Shown here: positions 1-5,662 of the stretch, one piece after another | Numbering within the stretch: position 1 is the stretch's first letter | How the letters are laid out: every line of letters starts with the position of its first letter | Origin: an uncultured Chloroflexota bacterium | Lineage (GTDB): Bacteria > Chloroflexota > Dehalococcoidia > Lucifugimonadales > CAJWER01 | NCBI GenBank assembly: GCA_913030785.1 | Contig: CAJWER010000072.1 | Span: forward strand, 1-12,275 | Direction of reading: 5' to 3' | Length of the DNA: 12,275 nucleotides | Made by a program: the position numbers and the translations under genes | The notes under the pieces: generated by a model | Databases searched by the model: none | Told to the model about the DNA's origin: nothing | The model's input: only the letters and a program-made list of their open reading frames with translations

Positions 1-51
1 GCATACGAGATAAGCTAGTGACTGGAGTTCAGACGTGTGCTCTTCCGATCT
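1..51 (+). other. Illumina TruSeq index adapter left in the contig
   Basis: Bases 1-11 match the end of the P7 flow-cell sequence (GCATACGAGAT), bases 12-17 (AAGCTA) sit where the six-base index belongs, and bases 18-51 match the TruSeq read-2 primer, ending in GCTCTTCCGATCT. This is library-construction sequence, not biology. Genomic sequence starts at or after base 52, and any ORF running through bases 1-51 is spurious. Confidence 0.97.
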
Positions 52-407
52 CAATGGAGGAGGGAGGTGCAGCTACAGACAATCCAACGGCGCAGACGCT
101 ACAACAGGACTCTCAGGGAGTTCGAAGTCTCCTCTTCATAATAATAATCTTCTCGGGTCCCAAAGTGTCCCCATGTTGCTCGTTGACAACACACACGAAC
201 CCCGCATGCTGAGATCTGCTACCGATATACTAGACCCGGCTATACTACCCCAGAGGCAGGGCTGCCTGACCGAGACGCCAAGCGAGATCAGCGCGAAAGA
301 GAGCGTCAGAGACAGCATAGTGGACAATAGTGGACAAATCAGGGCATGGTCGGGGTACAGTAAGGCTCCCGGGGTATCCCAGGAGCCAGTCTACGATGTG
401 GTGCAGG
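52..407. other. Intergenic stretch without a recognisable gene
   Basis: I see no ORF with protein-like composition on either strand; the open frames here run into the adapter or antisense to the tRNA. Visible details are a short A/T-rich run (TAATAATAAT, about 138-149), a perfect 10-bp tandem duplication at 317-336, and a hairpin at 364-387. The stretch lies between the adapter and the tRNA gene, so its left neighbour is unknown. Confidence 0.6.
364..387 (-). terminator. Hairpin downstream of tRNA-Leu, possible weak terminator
   Basis: GGCTCC (364-369) pairs with GGAGCC (382-387), with an inner GGG/CCC (372-374 with 378-380) around a TAT loop. It lies about 20 bases beyond the encoded CCA of the tRNA on the minus strand. 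What follows on that strand (TTACTGT) is only slightly T-rich, so its role in ending the tRNA transcript is a guess. Confidence 0.35.
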
Positions 408-495
408 TGGTGCCGAAGGCCGGATTCGAACCGGCACGGGAAATAACTCCCAACGGTTTTTGAGACCGCCGCGTCTACCATTCCGCCACTTCGGC
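408..495 (-). tRNA. tRNA-Leu, anticodon CAA (reads UUG)
   Basis: Read on the minus strand, the acceptor stem is GCCGAAG paired perfectly with CTTCGGC, followed by discriminator A and an encoded CCA (408-410). The anticodon stem-loop is GCGGT-CTCAAAA-ACCGT, placing CAA at positions 34-36 after the invariant T33. A long variable arm (GGGA...TCCC) marks a class II tRNA, and the T arm reads GCCGG-TTCGAAT-CCGGC. The D arm holds the usual GGCGGAATGGTAGACGCG pattern of bacterial tRNA-Leu. All stems are intact, so this should be functional. Confidence 0.96.
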
Positions 496-569
496 CAACC
501 CGTGCGGCGCAGAGGCCAGAGACCCGAGTGCAACCGGGCAGCCCATGCCCCTCCAAACCGCGCCCTCAA

Positions 570-597
570 ATCTTACCATGCCGCAGCCTTCGGGCAA
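570..597 (-). promoter_or_regulatory. Possible promoter of tRNA-Leu
   Basis: On the minus strand TTGCCC (597-592) and TAAGAT (575-570) are separated by 16 bases, about 75 bases upstream of the tRNA 5' end. It is the best sigma70-like match in the gap between the tRNA and the divergent cysH promoter, but both boxes are imperfect. Confidence 0.3.
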
Positions 598-632
598 CGG
601 TCGTTGGTGTCACGGTCCTGGGTGGCAAATCA

Positions 633-662
633 TTGACATCACCCCGAGCATGGCAATATAAT
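633..662 (+). promoter_or_regulatory. Consensus sigma70-type promoter of the cysH unit
   Basis: TTGACA at 633-638 and TATAAT at 657-662 are both perfect matches to the bacterial housekeeping consensus, with an 18-base spacer. Transcription would start near 669. The only downstream plus-strand genes are the leader peptide candidate and cysH, so this is most likely the cysH promoter, or the promoter of a ~130-nt small RNA ending at the hairpin at 751-797. Confidence 0.8.
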
Positions 663-672
663 ATTTTGTGAA

Positions 673-720
673 ATGAGACACGAAGATGACCTGTTCCACC
701 TGTGTACGTACCCTCCATAG
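673..720 (+). CDS. Possible 15-residue leader peptide upstream of cysH
   Basis: An ATG only about four bases after the predicted transcription start opens a 15-codon frame reading MRHEDDLFHLCTYPP and ending in TAG at 718-720. It would be translated as a nearly leaderless message. It has one cysteine near the end and finishes with Pro-Pro-stop, a context known from other leader peptides to slow ribosomes. Its stop codon lies in the loop of the 711-726 hairpin. A frame this short can arise by chance, so the case rests on its position between a consensus promoter and an attenuator-like terminator. Confidence 0.33.
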   Translation: MRHEDDLFHLCTYPP

Positions 721-750
721 GGAGGGCCACGCATAGCGGTTAGTAACTGC

Positions 751-797
751 AAGCTGCGCCCGTCTGACTCCACTTGTGTTAACGGGCGCAGCTTTTT
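751..797 (+). terminator. Strong intrinsic terminator inside the cysH leader
   Basis: AAGCTGCGCCCGT (751-763) is perfectly complementary to ACGGGCGCAGCTT (782-794), giving a 13-bp GC-rich stem with an 18-base loop, followed by a T run at 793-797. No matching T run follows on the minus strand, so it acts on plus-strand transcripts. It sits about 130 bases after the promoter and 67 bases before cysH, with no good second promoter between, which suggests conditional termination. Confidence 0.85.
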
Positions 798-864
798 GTT
801 TGCCCTCGAACATGCTAGGTCGGACGGTGTTATTGCTGATAAACACACAGGGAAAAAGTAAAAA

Positions 865-1614
865 ATGCTCAAAGAACGAGTTCGCGAGGACGTGTTGACC
901 CTCGTCGACAGCCTCAATTTCGCGCAGAAAGTGGAGCGCTCTCTGGATCTGATCAGCGACGCATACCGTGAGTATGGTGACCGGTTGGTCGTGGCAAACA
1001 GCCTTGGCAAGGACTCCGTGGCGGTCTGGCACCTCGCCAAACGGGTGAGCCCGTCAATCGGCGGCTTCATCGTGACCACGCGGTACAAGCCAGCCGAGAC
1101 CGTCGAGTTCATGCACCAGCAGGTGGCCCTCTATCCCGAGTTGAGGGTGTTCAAGAACGATAGCCCCCAACCGGAAAAGTTGTACCTGACCGATCCGGAC
1201 CTTTGCTGCAACAACCTGAAGGTCCAGCCGACCCGCGAGGCGGTCCAAGCTATGGACGTCGACTGCTGGGTCACCGGACTTCGCTGCACCGAGGGCAGGA
1301 CCCGCACCGACTTCCAGGAGGTCGAGGAACGGGACCAGGATCTGCTCAAGCTCAACCCAATTCTGCTCTGGCACGAGCGGGAGGTCTGGCAATACCTTGC
1401 CCTCCATCAGGTGGCCGTCAATCCCCTATATGCCCAGGGATATCGGTCGCTTGGGTGCGCTCCCTGCACGGCCATCAGCACAGGCCCGGACGAACGCGCC
1501 GGGCGCTGGCTTGGGACCTCCAAGTGCGGCGGGGAATGCGGTATCCATACACGTCCGCTGAAGGCCTCAGGTTCTCTGGCATTACCGATAGCTCCGATCG
1601 AGATATCAAGATGA
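865..1614 (+). CDS. cysH: Assimilatory adenylyl-sulfate (APS) reductase, thioredoxin-dependent
   Basis: The 249-residue protein belongs to the PAPS/APS reductase family, which reduces activated sulfate to sulfite with thioredoxin in assimilatory sulfur metabolism in the cytoplasm. Visible motifs in order are the PP-loop SLGKDS (46-51), the cysteine pair in DLCCNNLK (114-115), VTGLR (136-140), CxxC in LGCAPC (198 and 201), and the catalytic-cysteine motif ECGIH (224-228). The CC plus CxxC set is the [4Fe-4S] signature of the APS-using branch and is absent from E. coli-type PAPS reductases, so APS is the likely substrate. Length is normal for the family. The ATG at 865 is preceded by an A-rich stretch and only a distant AGGG, so the ribosome site is weak. 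A structured leader lies upstream, and its stop overlaps a 27-codon ORF. Confidence 0.93.
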   Translation: MLKERVREDVLTLVDSLNFAQKVERSLDLISDAYREYGDRLVVANSLGKDSVAVWHLAKRVSPSIGGFIVTTRYKPAETVEFMHQQVALYPELRVFKNDSPQPEKLYLTDPDLCCNNLKVQPTREAVQAMDVDCWVTGLRCTEGRTRTDFQEVEERDQDLLKLNPILLWHEREVWQYLALHQVAVNPLYAQGYRSLGCAPCTAISTGPDERAGRWLGTSKCGGECGIHTRPLKASGSLALPIAPIEISR

Positions 1615-1694
1615 ACAGATTCAAGGGTCTGATTTCCCGCCTCATGAGTCTCTGGCTAGGGGATGGGAAGGAACTTCCCGGCGACTGGTACTAG
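1611..1694 (+). CDS. 27-residue hypothetical protein overlapping the cysH stop
   Basis: The ATG shares ATGA with the cysH stop (1611-1614), the usual arrangement for translational coupling, and the frame ends in TAG at 1692-1694, 23 bases before the transcript terminator hairpin. The protein begins MNRFKGLISRLMSLWLG, which could form a short amphipathic helix with basic residues on one face, and ends in ELPGDWY. I do not recognise a family. The same frame happens to be open antisense-free through the end of cysH, so the absence of stops upstream is not evidence. The coupling and the fit between cysH and its terminator are what support it. Confidence 0.4.
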   Translation: MNRFKGLISRLMSLWLGDGKELPGDWY

Positions 1695-1717
1695 TGCGAG
1701 GCAGGCCCAAAATGATG

Positions 1718-1750
1718 AGAGCCGGGTCGTATTTCACGGCCCGGCTCTTT
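1718..1750 (+). terminator. Intrinsic terminator after the cysH unit
   Basis: AGAGCCGGG (1718-1726) pairs perfectly with CCCGGCTCT (1740-1748), ending in TCTTT. The T tract is short, but placement right after the plus-strand unit is right. On the minus strand the stem is followed by CATCATTTT, so it might also serve the convergent membrane-protein gene. Confidence 0.65.
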
Positions 1751-1792
1751 GGACTCCAAACGCATTCTGGGACCTACTTTGCATCAACTGCC

Positions 1793-2248
1793 CTATACTC
1801 TGACCTCCCCACCCTGGGAGCCCATGACCGCAGCGACAACAAGTGCCACCGCCGCCGGTAGGTAGAACGTCCCTATCGACAACGCTCCCGCCACGCAGAA
1901 CCCAAGGAGCAGCACTGCTGCCACCTATAACGACACCTTACGTGTCGACGGTTTGATACGCGTTGTCATGAGGATTGCAACAACGAGCGCGGTCAGCACA
2001 ACGGGGCCGACCAACAGCGGAAGCGCAAACAGGCCATTGGCCTTAAGGAGAGTCTCCGTGGTCTCTACGGACTCGATGGCGAAGCCCCCCGGGCGCGTTT
2101 CTATAGTAGATGAGACGCTCTGGTAGACTGGCCCAAACGCCATAAATAGCGAGGCAAACCATGCCAGGACGTGGGCAACCCCCCGCAGAGATCGCCGCGC
2201 CGTCCCAGCTCCTTATCCCCGGCTCCAATTCCGCGTCCTGCGTTTCAT
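1793..2248 (-). pseudogene. Three-helix membrane protein gene with two in-frame stops
   Basis: One minus-strand frame from an ATG at 2248 to TAG at 1795-1793 (151 codons) reads as a membrane protein but contains TAA at 2215-2213 (codon 12) and TAG at 1927-1925 (codon 108), with no frameshift. It starts MKRRTRNWSRG; then a first helix (GVAHVLAWFASLFMAFG), a polar loop with PVYQSVSSTIE, a second helix (GLFALPLLVGPVVLTALVVA), and after the TAG a third hydrophobic stretch (VAAVLLLGFCVAGALSIG, then TFYLPAAVALVVAAV). An AGAAGG about eight bases before 2248 could be the ribosome site. The pattern of helix, serine-rich loop, helix, then helix with an FYLPAA-like motif resembles small uncharacterised membrane proteins of GC-rich bacteria, from memory. 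The longest stop-free piece from an ATG is 1925-2143 (72 codons). Either a decaying gene or two sequencing or assembly errors; function unknown. Confidence 0.6.
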
Positions 2249-2285
2249 AGATTCAGCCTTCTGGACCTCGCACCGCGAAACCAGA

Positions 2286-2486
2286 CTACATCTCCATCTT
2301 CTTCTCGCCCGACAGGTACGCCTCTGGCTCCTTCTGGAACGCGCGATTACACCCCGGACCGCAGAAGTAGTAGGGATGGCCCTCGTGGTCCCAGGTGCCG
2401 CCAGACGGATCAACCATGTCCACGTCCATCCCGCACACCGGGTCCACAGCGGTCTGGGTCTTCTTCCCGAACAACGGTATCTTCAT
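2286..2486 (-). CDS. YHS-domain protein, third gene of the copper operon
   Basis: This 66-residue protein is essentially a single YHS domain: DPVCGMDVD near residues 15-23, then GTWDHEGHPYYFCGPGC, with three cysteines placed as in metal-binding YHS/TRASH modules, and FQKEPEAYL after. Such modules often occur fused to or beside copper P-type ATPases and are thought to bind or hand over copper or other soft metals. It starts 46 bases after the copA stop, with a good GGAGGAAAGG ribosome site right before the ATG, so it is very likely co-transcribed with csoR and copA. There is no signal peptide or membrane segment, so it should be cytoplasmic. Confidence 0.85.
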   Translation of the reverse strand: MKIPLFGKKTQTAVDPVCGMDVDMVDPSGGTWDHEGHPYYFCGPGCNRAFQKEPEAYLSGEKKMEM

Positions 2487-2532
2487 CCCTTTCCTCCATT
2501 TAGTGTCAGGATCTGGGACTAACTTATCTCCG

Positions 2533-5007
2533 CTAACTGCGGAATCCCTTCAGTCTCAGCGAATTGCTCACCACGGTAACGGAGCTAATCGCCATTGCAC
2601 CGGCCGCGAGCATCGGATTCAGGAACCCCAACTCGCCGAGGATGGGCCTGAGAGCCTCGGGCACCCCGGACCCGGAGAACACGAAGTAGAGCGCACCGGC
2701 TGCGATCGGGATGAGCGCCACGTTATATGCGAACGCCCAGAACAGGTTCTGTTTGATGGTCCGCATCGTCGCCCTGCTCAGCGCCAGAGCTGTCGCTACC
2801 TCCCGAATGTCGCCGCCCACCAGCGTGATGCTCGCCGTCCCCATCGCCACGTCCGTGCCTGTGCCCATCGCGATGCCAACATCCGCCCGAGCCAACGCGG
2901 GAGCGTCGTTGACGCCGTCGCCCACCATGGCGACCGTCTTGCCCTCGGCCCGCAGCTTGTCGACCGTCGCGGCCTTGTCTCCCGGCAGTACCTCCGCGAC
3001 CACGCGGTCGATCCCGGCCTGCTCCGCGATGGCATTCGCGGTCGCCAGGTTGTCCCCCGTAAGCATCACCACCGTGATGCCTCGGTCTTGCAACTTCGTC
3101 ACCGCCTCGTGGGCGCCCGGTTTCAGGGCATCCGCAATTGCTAGTACACCCCGGACCTCACCGTCCAGGGCGACGAATGCGGCTGTTTTCGCCTGCGCGG
3201 ACAGGGCCGCAGCCCCCTCGCCAAGCCCGTTGAGGGACAGTCCAGCCCTTTCGATGAGCGCCCGATTGCCCACCATCAGCCTCTTCCCATCGACAGTCGC
3301 ATGTATCCCGAAGCCCGGCTCGGAATTGAACTCGCGCAGGTCCGACAGCGCCAGCCCCCGCTCCGCTGCGGCCTCAACGATCGCTTCGCCCAGCGGATGC
3401 TCCGAGCCCTGCTCCGCCGATGCCGCCAGCCTCAAAAGCTCGTCCTCGTCGATACCCGACACCAGCACATCGGTCAGGGTCGGATGCCCGGTCGTCAGTG
3501 TCCCAGTCTTGTCCATGACTACAACCTCGACTTTGTGCGCCGTCTCGAGGGCCTCGGCGTTGCGGATCAATATGCCGCTCTCCGCGCCCTTGCCGGTCCC
3601 GACGATGATCGCCGTGGGCGTCGCCAGACCCATCGCGCAGGGGCACGCAATGATCAGCACGGCCACCGCCGTGAGCATGGCGTACAGGTACGTCGGCTCC
3701 GGCCCGAACACGAACCAGATGCCGAAGACCGCTGCAGCTACGAGGATTACCACGGGCACGAAGTAGCTGGCGATCAGATCCGCCATCCGCTGTATCGGCG
3801 CCTTCGACCCCTGCGCCTCCTCCACCAGCCGCACGATCTGCGCCAGCATACTGTCGCGTTCCACCCGGGTTGCCCGGTACGTGAAACCGCCAGTAGTGTT
3901 GATCGTGGCGCCTATGACTTTGTCCCCGGGCCTCTTTTCCACAGGGGTACTCTCTCCCGTCAGCATCGACTCGTCGATCCAGGACAGGCCGTCTACGAGC
4001 TCACCGTCAGTGGCCACCTTCTCGCCCGGCCTCACCATCACGATGTCGCCTTCAACCACCTCTCCCAGAGGCACGTCGACCTGCTCGCTATTCCTGATCA
4101 CCCGTGCAGACTTCGCTTGCAGACCCATCAACGCCTTTATAGCGTTCGACGCCCGACCCTTGGCCCTGGCCTCCAGGAACCGCCCCAGCAGCACCAGGCC
4201 GATGATCGCGGTCGATGTGTCGAAATACGTCGCAGTTTCTACGCCCTCGAAGAACGACGTCCTTCCAAAAAAGGTCACGGACGCGCTGTACAGGAAGGCC
4301 ATCGAGGTGCCCACCGCGATAAGCGTGTTCATGTTGCTCGTGCGGTGTTTCAGTGCCCCCCACGCACTCGTGTAGAACTGCCGGCCTGCCCAGAACTGGA
4401 CCGGCACTGCCAGCGTTAGGAACACATAATCCAGCCTGAACGACAGAGCGTCTGTAGCACGCTCAATGGCGGTCAGCGCCATGATGATCGCCGCCACCCC
4501 AAGGCTTACGACGAACTTGCGGCGGAGCAACGCCTGCTCCCTTGGAGAAGCCGTATCGCGCATCTCGTCGCCGGCCAGCCCCTCGAAGGAGTAGCCGGCG
4601 TCCTCGACGGCGTGCCGTAGGTCGCTGATCGTGACAGCTCCAGCGACGAACTCGACCGTCGCTCGCTCCGTGGCGAGGTTTGTGGTAGCCGACTCCACTC
4701 CCGGTACATCCTCAAGGGCCTTGGAGATGTGGGCCACACAAGACGCGCAGGTCATGCCTCCAATGTTCATCGTGACCCGCTCGTCGGCCACACCGTAGCC
4801 AGCGTCTTCCAGCGCCTCGGCGAGCGACTCCATGGACACCTCGCGGTCGCCGGACAGCATTATGGTGGCCTTTTCCGTGGCAAGATTCGTAGTAACCGAC
4901 TCTACGCCCGGCACGTCCTTAAGCGCGTTGGACACAAGGCCCACACATGCCGCGCAGGTCATGCCCTTGACAACGATCTCCAACTTCGTCGCGGCCTGAG
5001 CAACCAT
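2533..5007 (-). CDS. copA: Copper-exporting P1B-type ATPase
   Basis: This 824-residue pump moves Cu(I) out of the cytoplasm using ATP. It has two N-terminal heavy-metal-associated domains with CxxC at 18-21 (GMTCAAC) and 87-90 (GMTCASC), then membrane helices, the actuator motif LTGES, the transmembrane copper site CPC (455-457), the phosphorylation motif DKTGT (499-503), the nucleotide-domain SEHPLGEA motif, and the hinge GDGVNDAPA, followed by the last two helices. Everything expected of a PIB-1 ATPase is present. The frame is open upstream to 5325, but that part reads antisense-like and overlaps csoR; the ATG at 5007 lies five bases after the csoR stop and has AGAGG about ten bases upstream, so I chose it. 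Confidence 0.97.
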   Translation of the reverse strand: MVAQAATKLEIVVKGMTCAACVGLVSNALKDVPGVESVTTNLATEKATIMLSGDREVSMESLAEALEDAGYGVADERVTMNIGGMTCASCVAHISKALEDVPGVESATTNLATERATVEFVAGAVTISDLRHAVEDAGYSFEGLAGDEMRDTASPREQALLRRKFVVSLGVAAIIMALTAIERATDALSFRLDYVFLTLAVPVQFWAGRQFYTSAWGALKHRTSNMNTLIAVGTSMAFLYSASVTFFGRTSFFEGVETATYFDTSTAIIGLVLLGRFLEARAKGRASNAIKALMGLQAKSARVIRNSEQVDVPLGEVVEGDIVMVRPGEKVATDGELVDGLSWIDESMLTGESTPVEKRPGDKVIGATINTTGGFTYRATRVERDSMLAQIVRLVEEAQGSKAPIQRMADLIASYFVPVVILVAAAVFGIWFVFGPEPTYLYAMLTAVAVLIIACPCAMGLATPTAIIVGTGKGAESGILIRNAEALETAHKVEVVVMDKTGTLTTGHPTLTDVLVSGIDEDELLRLAASAEQGSEHPLGEAIVEAAAERGLALSDLREFNSEPGFGIHATVDGKRLMVGNRALIERAGLSLNGLGEGAAALSAQAKTAAFVALDGEVRGVLAIADALKPGAHEAVTKLQDRGITVVMLTGDNLATANAIAEQAGIDRVVAEVLPGDKAATVDKLRAEGKTVAMVGDGVNDAPALARADVGIAMGTGTDVAMGTASITLVGGDIREVATALALSRATMRTIKQNLFWAFAYNVALIPIAAGALYFVFSGSGVPEALRPILGELGFLNPMLAAGAMAISSVTVVSNSLRLKGFRS

Positions 5008-5012
5008 CTCGA

Positions 5013-5312
5013 TTACCTCTTGTCCGACAACGAATACAGCTCCAGAAGCTCGCCCAGAACCTGGTCCTCGCGCCCTTCCTTGACTCCATCTATGACGCAC
5101 GAGTGCAGGTGGCCCTCCAGCAGCACGGACTCTAGCTTCTGGATAGCGCGTTTGATGGCAAAGGTCTGCTTTAAGATGTCCACGCAGTACTTGTCCTCCT
5201 CTACCATGCGCCGCACCCCGGCCAGATGGCCGTCGATATAGCTCAGCCGCTTCAGAGCGTCTGACTTGGCTTCGGATAGGGTCTCGTGTTCGTGGTGTGC
5301 TGCGGTAGCCAT
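5013..5312 (-). CDS. csoR: CsoR-family copper-sensing repressor
   Basis: The 99-residue protein is an all-helical CsoR/RcnR (DUF156) regulator: KRLSYIDGHLAGVRRM (about 21-36) is the DNA-contact helix region, and the Cu(I) ligands are Cys43, His68 and Cys72 (C...HxxxC), the set found in copper-sensing CsoR rather than nickel- or sulfide-sensing relatives. A His-rich N-terminus (HHEHE) precedes the fold. The ATG is supported by GGAGGT a few bases upstream. It is first in a minus-strand operon with copA (five-base gap), so it should repress itself, copA and the YHS gene until copper binds. A CsoR-type operator lies upstream at about 5353-5383. Confidence 0.95.
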   Translation of the reverse strand: MATAAHHEHETLSEAKSDALKRLSYIDGHLAGVRRMVEEDKYCVDILKQTFAIKRAIQKLESVLLEGHLHSCVIDGVKEGREDQVLGELLELYSLSDKR

Positions 5313-5352
5313 GCTGTACCTCCATTGTCGTCGGAGTAGAGGAGGGCCAAGA

Positions 5353-5410
5353 TTAGACCCCCCCCCAGGGGGTGTGGGTATAGCCTAGCTCGACTGGCGG
5401 TTCATGTCAA
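5353..5410 (-). promoter_or_regulatory. Promoter and CsoR-type operator of the copper operon
   Basis: On the minus strand, TTGACA (5410-5405) is followed after 17 bases by TAGGCT (5387-5382), a plausible -35/-10 pair. Directly over the -10 and start region lies an imperfect G/C-tract inverted repeat, TATACCC-ACACCCCC-T then nine Gs and TCTAA (5382-5353), which has the A/T-flanked C-run/G-run shape of known CsoR operators. It is about 45 bases upstream of the csoR start. Homopolymer length (nine Cs at 5358-5366 on the plus strand) may be unreliable. Confidence 0.7.
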
Positions 5411-5662
5411 TAATCGGCTGATCCGATAGGGGCAAGAATATTGAGTTGGCAAATAGTTTTTTGCCACCTGGAAATGAGTTATCAATAATCCCAGGTACCC
5501 AAACAAGATCCGCATGGTGTCACGACCCTCCATTTTTATGAGCACGCATTACAAGAGGACCGGTATTGGTGGCACGGGTTCTGAATGAGAGCGGTCGCAG
5601 CGTTTCGCGTTCATCCCAGCAGTTAAATCTTTGGCCAGACGAGGAGAAGTAGTGCCCGCCCG
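5411..5662. other. Intergenic region with small inverted and direct repeats, no gene
   Basis: This more A/T-rich gap separates the GNAT gene end from the copper promoter. No coding frame is convincing. Visible elements are ATCGG/CCGAT (5413-5417, 5423-5427), TGGCAAA/TTTGCCA (5447-5453, 5460-5466), ACCTGG/CCAGGT flanking about 20 bases (around 5466-5496), and TCAATAATC occurring twice (5407-5415 and 5482-5490). None is followed by a T run, so I see no clear terminator. Confidence 0.5.

Larger units (their letters stand above)
669..864 (+). ncRNA. Structured cysH leader: candidate attenuator, riboswitch or small RNA
   Basis: From the predicted start near 669 the transcript can fold a 6-bp hairpin (711-716 with 721-726, loop ATAG), a 6-bp hairpin with one G-T pair (736-741 with 745-750), and a 13-bp perfect terminator (751-763 with 782-794). 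A further imperfect hairpin lies at about 828-847 before the cysH start. The segment 724-737 could alternatively pair, with bulges, with 753-761, which would break up the terminator stem. I could not match it by eye to SAM, cobalamin, T-box or other riboswitch consensus sequences. The layout of promoter, folded leader, terminator and biosynthetic gene is typical of transcription attenuation, but a stand-alone small RNA is equally possible. Confidence 0.5.

Noticed and set aside
35..463. Plus-strand 142-codon frame from the adapter through the tRNA
   Set aside because: It starts inside Illumina adapter sequence and ends antisense to tRNA-Leu.
245..569. Minus-strand frames of 103 and 76 codons across tRNA-Leu
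   Set aside because: They include the tRNA sequence itself (typical WRNGRRGGLKNR-like artefact) and have no independent support.
669..797. Assignment of the cysH leader to a SAM or T-box riboswitch
   Set aside because: The conserved core words of SAM-I, SAM-II, SAH and T-box leaders are not visible, so I left it unclassified.
2395..4419. Long plus-strand frames of 249, 351 and 372 codons opposite copA
   Set aside because: They lie wholly antisense to a clear P-type ATPase, have Ser/Thr/Pro- or Arg/His-rich shadow composition and no family motifs.
5008..5325. Upstream extension of the copA frame to an ATG at 5325 (930 codons)
   Set aside because: The extra residues overlap csoR almost entirely, are Arg/Gly-rich and unlike any CopA N-terminus; the ATG at 5007 has a ribosome site and proper spacing.
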